Notes under the pieces: model-generated
Databases searched by the model: none
What the model saw: only the letters and a program-made list of their open reading frames with translations
What the model was told of the DNA's origin: nothing
Made by a program: the position numbers and the translations under genes
In this document: one piece after another, positions 57,240-64,000 of the stretch
Numbering within the stretch: the stretch's first letter is position 1
Layout of the letters: the number at the start of each line of letters is the position of its first letter
Assembly: GCA_015680685.1 (NCBI GenBank)
Contig: MNCI01003323.1
Coordinates: 199,372 to 263,371, forward strand
DNA: 64,000 nucleotides
Reading direction: 5' to 3'
From: Gnetum montanum
Lineage: Eukaryota; Streptophyta; Gnetopsida; Gnetales; Gnetaceae

Positions 57240-57838
57240 GATCTTTATGACGCAGTTGAAAGAACATGGAGTATTGAATAATATAAGGTAAGGTTGGTTG
57301 CAAAAGGGATCTCTTAAATTAAAAGTATAGATTATGAGAAAACATTCACCCCTACAGCATGTATGGTGACTTTTAGAGTAATCATCTTCCTATCTACTAA
57401 GCTGAAGTGAAAAATCCATCAAATTGATATCAAGTCATCTTTCTTATATGGTGATTTACAAGAAGAAATTTATATAGAAAAATTGAAAGGATTCATAAAG
57501 GATGATAAGCTAATGTGTAAGTTATGAAAAGTAATATATTGTCTTAAATAAGCACCAAGAGTATTGTATCAAAATATTAATTAATTTTTGATTAATTATG
57601 GATTTATAAAGTCTCAAAAAGGGAATAACCTATACATATCCATGGATAAAGAAAAGATTCAAATGATCCTAGCCTTTCACATAGATAATATACTAGTGGC
57701 AATAATGCAAAAAAAGATATTAGAGAAGTTTAAGCATAAATTATCCTTAATATTTAACTAGAGCAAGGTCACACCATTTTTTTAACCCTTCAAACACATA
57801 TCAAATCTAAGATATATGAAGGCAATTCAATTTACTAG
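57240..57838 (+). pseudogene. Copia reverse transcriptase, truncated
   Basis: It encodes YKVRLVAKGIS, YEKTFTPTACMVTFRVI, WKIHQIDIKSSFLYGDLQEE and IYIEKLKGFIKDDKLMCKL. The catalytic box reads FHIDNILVAI (57675-57704), where active enzymes have Y-V-D-D; the second Asp is Asn at 57687-57689. The frame ends at LRYMKAIQFT where the Athila LTR begins. Confidence 0.8.
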
Positions 57839-58707
57839 TGGTGAAGTGTCAAAGTGTCGCATTGACATGGTGTCACCCCATTGACGAGGCTACAACAATG
57901 TAGCATTTTTTGTGTTTACAAGGCCCTGTCAATGCAGCTTCATAATAAAGTCCATAAATACACACTCACCAGCCATGTTTATGGCATGTGTTATCATAGT
58001 CATAACAAAGCTCTTTGCAATTTTTTCATTTGAAAGTTAGAATATTTTTTTGAGTGCCCACAGTAGGAGTTAGAAAGTGTATAGATCTTTATTTGAGCAC
58101 TGATGTACCTGAGCACACCAATGTGAATGACAATAAAGATGAGCCTTTTCATCAAACCTTGCAACACTTGGAATATATTAATGATTTATTTCTACATTTA
58201 CTATTTTCATTAGTTATGCGATTAATTAAGATAAAATAGACCTTAATTAATTAATTAATTAAGCTAAATAGATTAAACACATAAGTACGACTACTTCAAG
58301 CCTAACATACAATGCTTCGTAATCCCAGTAGCACATAGTGCTTGGTAACCCAGGAGTGTTGTATACATTTAGGATGTGTACAGAAAGTGGGACCAAATAC
58401 TTATGTTAGGATAGTTGGTTATTAATTAGTAATTAGATTAGTTAAATTGGTTCATAAATTAAGTTTCAACTTGTTATTAATCATTGATGAATAAAATATA
58501 AAATAATAAAAATCATTTGCCTCGGTTACACTTAACCATACAACTAAGCTCCACAAGTGTAGTTGGAAAGACAATGATCATCACAATTAGATTTCACTTC
58601 CTAGAACTAGTGGACATGGGAACTTAAGGTCTACAAAATTCAACTGGATTGCACGTGAATTCTTGTAATTCCTATGGATGAGCATAGGGTATACTCATCG
58701 CTCATCA
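57839..58707 (+). repeat. 5' LTR of the second Athila element
   Basis: It starts at TGGTGAAGTGTC (tentative) and ends CTCATCGCTCATCA. From about 58040 it aligns with the LTRs at 17969 and 26190 (GAGTGCCCACAG, GATGTACCTGAG); the first 200 bases do not. Confidence 0.75.
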
Positions 58708-58708
58708 T

Positions 58709-58726
58709 TAGCACCATTGTTGGAGA
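58709..58726 (+). other. Primer-binding site of the second Athila element
   Basis: TAGCACCATTGTTGGAGA. Compared with TGGCGCCGTTGCCGGGGA, recalled as typical of Athila/Tat elements, it differs at six places, all G-to-A or C-to-T. Confidence 0.65.
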
Positions 58727-58870
58727 CCTTTAGTTTGTAATGTGTGCTATCTAGGACTTAGTGAAATTTTATTTAACATCATTGGAACAAACCCTAAATC
58801 CATATCATACATCAAAATAACTACAACACCTATAAGAAAGCACACTGTATTTCTTGTCTTCTAATATAAT

Positions 58871-61360
58871 ATGTCTTCTTCTCACAAGAATGATTCTCCA
58901 CCCAAGTCTAATGGAGAAAATTAGTAGGTGCCCTAGCAATACAAAGTGGTATATGCTCATCCCAATGATATGTACCCAATTTCACCTTCATCCTACACCA
59001 AGATGAATTACTATGGTGGCAAGACATGGAGGGCAACATTGTGTTTCCACCTAATCAATCCATTCCTCTGATGCTCCAACAAAATCTTATGTGGTTGGGC
59101 ATCCAAGGGCTTCATGCTAAATATGTTGTGTAGGATAGTGACACTAGGGATTATCATCCCACCAATGCACAATGTCTAAGGGATCGATAGCTAGAGCAGC
59201 ATTATGAATCTATGAAGGGAAAGTGGTCCAATGATTCTGCATTCTTAACATACCAAAAAGATGATGGAAAACCCTTCTTTGGGGGTTTTCCACATAGAGA
59301 GACTTCTCTTTTTGACTTTGGTGAACAAGGTCAAAACTAGAACTTGCAGTCCACAATACATAATCTTGGTTCTGGTAAGAATGGATCCCATGATAAAAGG
59401 GGATCCAAATAGGAGAGTCATGGTAGGGATGTTGACAAGCAACATGATCATGGCCACGACCACCGATGAGGGGGTGGCAAGCACCATGATGGTGCTAATT
59501 CTCCTTCCTCTTAACCTTCATTGTCATCTTCTTCCTCTTCTGGCTTTGAACACAACCATAGGGGATGTAATCATGATGGAGGTGATCAACAGGACCAAGA
59601 TGATCGTAGGGATCATCAGGTAAGTCAAGATTTGGGGCACAAGCATTTAAGAGAGGCCCATTGCCATGAATGAAGGGGTAGTAGAGGGCATCATAGGCAT
59701 TAGGGCCATGGCTATAATGAGCCTTTGTTCACTACCCAAAGTATGCTAAACTTTACAAAGGCCATGAGAATTCTAACAAGGCACATAAAAGATAGTCAGA
59801 TCAAGAGGCTAGACATGAATAATATCCTCAAGTTTGAAGGGGGATATAACTCAGATCTACAAAACCATCTTAGGCTTTTCACGATGCCTGTGCCTTGCAA
59901 AATATATAAAATGACTAGCAAAAGCTTAAGTTGTTTCCCAAAACACTCATTAAAGAAGCAGAAAGCTAGTACTAGTATCAAACATACTCCCAAGTGTCCA
60001 ATCTAAGAAGGTAAATCTAAGGTTGGAAGTAAGGAACACATGAGTCCTTAGATGCCATCATGGGCAGATATTATTCCTTATTACACAAATGCCCTAGCCA
60101 TGGTTACTTTCAGCAAAAGAAACTTTACCACATCATAGATGAACTTCGCTCTGAAATGAGAAGAACTCTTGAGATCTACACTCAAGGAGGACTATTAGAA
60201 TTAAGAGCCCATTAGATCCAAAGGTTGATTAAGTAGGTAGCAAAAGAAGAAGGAGAGTTTAGGAAATGTAAAAGTGTAAAAGAATACAACTGAGATCCTT
60301 CCATTCGCAAGAGGAAGGTTTGATTTTGTAATAGTGAGGAGGAATCATCACTTGATAATGAGGGGAACCAAAAAACCTTGTCGATTCAAAATTTTACCTC
60401 TAAAATCTTAGCTAAAGTAGATCAATTGTGAAACTCTATGGATAGTAGATTCCAAGTTGTCCTAAAAATTGTTGAAGAGTCTAAAGAATAAAGTAGTGAT
60501 CATGACTACATGAGGCAAAAGCAAGCTAAATGTGCCAATCAAAGGGGTAAGGAAAAGATTTTTGTAATAAAGGAAGTTACAAAAACTGAATCAGATGATG
60601 ATGGTTAGTGTGACATCTATCAATATAAACATCATAAGGGATGTTGCCCCATCATGTCACACTTACAGGAGTCTATGGTGTATGCTCTGAATCCACAACT
60701 AGCAAAAAGACAAACACCCAGAAGATTACCTTATCCTCAAGGAAATCCCAAATAGTTCCATCAATAACAACAATATTATCCAAGTGAAACTCCACAACAA
60801 TCATACAAGCAATATCAACAGTGGCATCAACCATAGTCGTGGGGGATGCCACCACCCCAACAGTAGCACCCTTACTAGCAGCAATATCCATATGGGTATT
60901 ATGTCTATAAATCCATGTCTCCACATGCCTTCTCCAATCATGTTTCTCCTTTACAACATCATTACTATCCTCTTGAATACTACAGAACTCATTTTCCACA
61001 TTCCAAGAGGGATACTACATTCCATCCTTATCATCCTCCTATTCTTGCACCTATTCCTCCATCCTCAATGTAGTTACTGCCTGCTCCATCCATGCAAGGT
61101 GAACTTCTAGCCCAATCGTAGCAACACAATGCTACCAAGGCTATCAATCTACAACTAGTTCATCAACCAATTGGTTCAAAACCTCATGCTTGTAAAAGAC
61201 CATTTTCCTTAATCAGCAACCCTACTAAGCCCTCCTAGACTTAGGTGATTGGTCACCCCACTCCTACCTCATCCTCAACAAATCATTACATCAAGAATCC
61301 TTCAAACCAAATGTAACCCAAATCCCATACTATTATGCTCACTCATGTTGTATCTAATTG
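58871..61360 (+). pseudogene. gag of the second Athila element
   Basis: It starts MSSSHKNDSPPKSNGEN, 164 bases after the LTR. Later segments include MWLGIQGLHAKYVV, a His/Ser-rich tract (DVDKQHDHGHDHR, SSSSSSGFEHNHRG), SQIKRLDMNNILKFEGGYNS and FRKCKS-like basic stretches. A short deletion occurs within the capsid-like part near 59970. A Pro/Gln/Tyr-rich end runs to about 61070. Confidence 0.75.
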
Positions 61361-61409
61361 GATTTGGGCTAGCAACCTTCCTAGGAAATTAGATGATCCT
61401 GGGAGTCCT

Positions 61410-61800
61410 ATCTATTTGCAAATTTTTGGGAATGAATCGTGTAAAGCTCTTCTCAACTTAGGTTCTAGTGTAAACTTCATTTCTCATGAGATGTATACTG
61501 CCTAGAACCTGCCACCTCTAAAGAAGCGCAATATCCAATTGGAATTGGTAGACTAGTCCATTACTATTCCATTGGGATTGGTAGAAGAAATTGTAAGCAT
61601 TGTCTGTGGGTGGTCTTATCTTGTTGATTTCTTAGTGATCAAGGTTGAGAACTGTAAAGGGTACTTCCCAATCATTATGGAAAGGGCATGGCTAAGCATT
61701 GTTGATGCAAAAATGGGCCTCAAAAATATTTCCTCAGAGATATTTAAGGAACATGCATTTAAAAAGATTGAGAAGAAATGAGTTCCATGCATTTTGTACA
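61410..61800 (+). pseudogene. Protease of the second Athila element
   Basis: It encodes ESCKALLNLGSSVNFISHEM, PLGLVEEIVSIVCGWSYLVD, LVIKVENCKGYFPIIMERAW and SIVDAKMGLKNISSEI. The segment 61572-61781 is still open. The catalytic position is Asn, as in the other copy. Confidence 0.65.
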
Positions 61801-62069
61801 ACAATAGGGTGCAATTTTGTGTAGAAACTCTAGTCCATGAAACAAACATCTATTTCCACATGCAGGTAATGTACACATGAAGTAGATATTCAAAGGTGTC
61901 TATATGTAGCAACCACAAAAAAGGAGGACATCCAATGGTTGAACACTAATCCTGAAAGCAACACAATGTGCATGGAACCTACTAAGAGTCTGACATGCAC
62001 TTATGTCGCAGGCATGGATGAACTATAGCAAGTTCATCACTAATTCTCTAATAATGAAAATAATGATAC

Positions 62070-63590
62070 TAATTAGGGAGAGTTGGAGATCCCTAAGAAT
62101 TTTAAACAAGAGCCCTTAGAGTTGAAAAATCTACCTGCTAGCCTGGAATATGCATTCTTAAAAAATGATAAGCCAAACATACTTAATGTCAAACTTACTC
62201 TAGAGCAAAAAGCAAAACTGTTGAAAGTGGTTAATAGATGGCCAACATCCTTTGCATGGTCATACCTAAACTCATTGGAATTAATCCATGGATATGCCAA
62301 CATCACATTTATACTGATTTGTCCATGAAGCCAAGGAGTCAACCACAACAACGATTGAACCCAAAATTGAAAAAAAATCATTAAAGAGGAGATTGAGCAA
62401 CTCCTTAAGGTAGGGTTCATCTATCCCACTGTGGATAGCGAGTGGGTTAGCTAACTATTGATAGTGCCAAAGAGAGGTGGCAAATGGTGCATTTGTACTA
62501 ACTTCAAGGTATTAAACATGGTAATATTTAAAGATCAGTTTTTGTTTCCATTCGTTGATCAAGTGTTAGACACCATATCTAGGCATTGCTATTACAATTC
62601 TCTGGATGGTTATAGTGGCTATAACCAAATCCAGATTTCATCAAAAGACTATGCCAAAACAACATTCATGAGTCCTTGGAGGACCTTTGCATATCGTAAG
62701 ATGCCTTTTGGTCTATGCAATGCTCCTCGCACTTTTCAACATCTAGTCTTAAGCATCTTTTATTAGCAAATCGGTAGTAGACTAGAAGTCTTTGTGGATG
62801 ACTTGTCCACTTATGGTGCTACATTTAAGCAATATTTGGACCACCTTGAGTAAGTATTGAAAAGATGTATAGAAACAAACCTGCGACTCAATTGGAAAAA
62901 GAGCCATCTCATGGTCCAAGAAGGAATTATATTAGGGCACATAATTTCTTAGGAAAGAATCAAGGTAGATCTTAAAAAAATAAAAATAATCCAAGGAATC
63001 ACCCATCAACTAGAAACTATCAAACATGTTCAATCATTCCTTGGACATACTGGCTACTACCAGTGATTTATAGAGGATTTCTCTAAGGTTTCAAAACCAT
63101 TGGTCGAGCTAACAAAAAAAGATCCTCCATTCATCTGAACCAAAGAATCTGAAAATTCATTCCATAGCCTCAAATAGAAGCTCATAGAGACTCCAATTCT
63201 ACTAAAACTTGATTAGTCTAGACCATTTCATATAATGACAAATGCATCTAATTACTCCTTAGGGGTTGTGCTTATGCAATTGGACAATAAGAAATGTTCA
63301 TATTACATCCACTGTGCAAGTTGAAGCATTTTGGGTGCATAGTTAAATTAGACCACCACAAAGAAAGAATTTATAGTTGTGATGTATGCTCTAGAAAATT
63401 TTAGGCACTATGTGCTTACATATAAAGTCTTTAGGCATACTAATCATAGTGCCATCCACTTCCTCATAAATAAGCAAATGGTGAGCCCCCATGTCATATG
63501 GTGGCTAGTGAACATATAGGAATTCAATCTTAAAATGATAGATCAAAAGGGGATTGAGAATATGGTCGTTGATCATTTGTCTCAGTTATG
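62070..63590 (+). pseudogene. Reverse transcriptase and RNase H of the second Athila element
   Basis: It contains LEIPKNFKQEPLELKNLPAS, then LIVPKRGGKWCICTNF, QVLDTISRHCYYNSLDGYSG, MPFGLCNAPRTFQHLV and the intact catalytic box VFVDDLSTYG (about 62789-62818). RNase H segments are SNYSLGVVLMQLDNKKCSYY, KEFIVVMYALENFRHYV and IENMVVDHLSQL. Confidence 0.87.
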
Positions 63591-63699
63591 ATGGGATAGC
63601 AAAGAGAAGGAGAGTCCACTCTCTGACCAATTTCCTGATGAACTCCTCTTTGCTAGTGCAATAAATGAACAAGTGTCCATAGAACCAAAATGGTATGAT

Positions 63700-63798
63700 G
63701 GCATCCTCACTTATCTTTTCACTTATGAGATGCTACAAGATCTAGACTATAGAAAGAAACAATAATTTCTTCATCAGGCTAAGCACGTCATGGAAATC
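63700..63798 (+). pseudogene. Integrase start of the second Athila element, cut by an insertion
   Basis: The sequence reads FLHQAKHVMEI and is interrupted by TGATGAGTCATC at 63799. The other copy continues NGHLYKVC at the same point. Confidence 0.7.
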
Positions 63799-63856
63799 TG
63801 ATGAGTCATCATTTAGGCAATCGCGATATCGCGTACATGATATCGCAGCCCAGCCA

Positions 63857-63878
63857 CGATATCATGTACATGATATCG
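63857..63878. repeat. 22-base perfect palindrome in the LTR U3
   Basis: The centre is GATATCATGTACATGATATC, extended by one C/G pair. An imperfect copy precedes it at about 63827-63846. Confidence 0.9.
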
Positions 63879-64000
63879 CAACCTGTCTCCTCATCTATAA
63901 ATAAGAGGTAGGCAGTTTTGATAGGCATAAGTTAGTTTTAGAGTTAGTTTTGATTTTANAAAACTGCCTACCTCTTATTTATAGATGAGGAGACAGGTTG
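63879..64000. repeat. 41-base exact inverted repeat flanking an N
   Basis: 63879-63919 and 63960-64000 are exact reverse complements, separated by 40 bases that include an N at 63959. Probably an assembly or read artefact. Confidence 0.9.

Larger units (their letters stand above)
51862..57838 (+). mobile_element. Decayed Ty1/copia element body
   Basis: In plus-strand order there is a gag start (DYNYNTWAQRMRIIL at about 52005-52055), a later gag part (54000-54400), gag-pre-integrase and integrase (about 55005-55926) and RT (57240-57790). Integrase before RT is the Ty1/copia order. Insertions interrupt it at about 52300-53900 (unidentified AT-rich sequence) and 55927-56900 (LINE fragment). It ends where the Athila LTR begins at 57839. 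Confidence 0.7.
57839..63798 (+). mobile_element. Second Athila element, 3'-interrupted
   Basis: LTR 57839-58707, primer site, gag, protease, RT and RNase H, and the first residues of integrase, up to an LTR inserted at 63799. Every coding segment matches the nested Athila element at 17969-27047. It sits inside the copia RT/RNase H region. The RT box FVDDLS is intact here, unlike the other copy. Confidence 0.88.
63799..64000 (+). mobile_element. 5' part of another Athila-type LTR, cut by the window edge
   Basis: It starts TGATGAGTCATC, like TGATGAATCACC at 17969 and 26190. It has two palindromic direct repeats (about 63819-63881) and a TATAAATA at 63895-63902. CpG sites are intact, so it is younger than its host. 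The last 41 bases are an inverted copy of 63879-63919. Confidence 0.7.

Noticed and set aside
59245-59623. Open frames on both strands in gag of the second Athila copy
   Set aside because: Both are out-of-frame readings of the His/Ser-rich gag tract.
1-64000. Host protein-coding genes, tRNA or rRNA genes
   Set aside because: No cloverleaf-like or rRNA sequence was noticed, and every recognisable protein segment belongs to a transposable element or its accessory gene.

Overview
This window looks like intergenic DNA from a very large, repeat-rich plant genome, most likely a gymnosperm such as a conifer. That is an inference from the content: layered, decayed LTR retrotransposons of the Tat, Athila, Tekay/Del and Ty1/copia lineages, a LINE remnant, and no recognisable host gene, tRNA or rRNA. 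Almost every reading frame is broken, mostly by TAG codons and by C-to-T/G-to-A changes, as expected of old methylated transposons.

Layout. 1-1240 is the 3' part of a plus-strand LTR. 1250-14335 is a minus-strand Tat-type Ty3/gypsy element (A). Its polyprotein modules run right to left: LTR (12781-14335), primer-binding site, gag, protease (10746-11249), then RT, RNase H, a second archaeal-type RNase H and integrase (4912-1431). From 14390 a second Tat element (E) runs on the plus strand: gag-protease 14390-15913 and 33624-33770, RT to integrase 39888-43351, and an LTR ending near 46275. It is split at 15914 by a Tekay-like chromovirus (15914-33623, target duplication CCAAT). That element is split in its 5' LTR by an Athila element (17969-27047, target duplication CATGG). 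46290-49371 and the LTR beyond it belong to a third Tat element (F, minus). A 151-base gap lies at 50436-50586. A decayed Ty1/copia element (LTR end 51861, body to 57838) carries a LINE fragment (about 55894-56643). A second Athila element (57839-63798) interrupts the copia element and is itself cut at 63799 by another Athila-type LTR that runs off the window.

The most unusual content is an accessory gene carried by the three Tat elements. In A and E it lies between protease and reverse transcriptase, on the strand opposite to the element's own genes. In F only its 3' end survives, beside the protease. In copy B (5600-10263, plus) five consecutive GT-AG introns join exons in phase, and a sixth near the start is plausible. 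Copy C (34535-37795, minus) has matching protein segments and several splice junctions at the same places. Copy F (46290-46974, plus) keeps the last intron and last exon. Both complete Tat copies also have a sense-strand splice-acceptor-like sequence just before RT, so the accessory gene may sit inside a long sense intron like the pol intron known from Ogre elements. Antisense orientation would explain why its introns survived retrotransposition.

Other structure: minisatellites sharing a GCTAGTTT/AAACTAGC core at the borders of the Tat modules; about 40-bp hairpins built from GCTAYG units; paired palindromes in Athila U3 regions; and an exact 41-base inverted repeat next to an N at the right edge, which is probably an assembly artefact.
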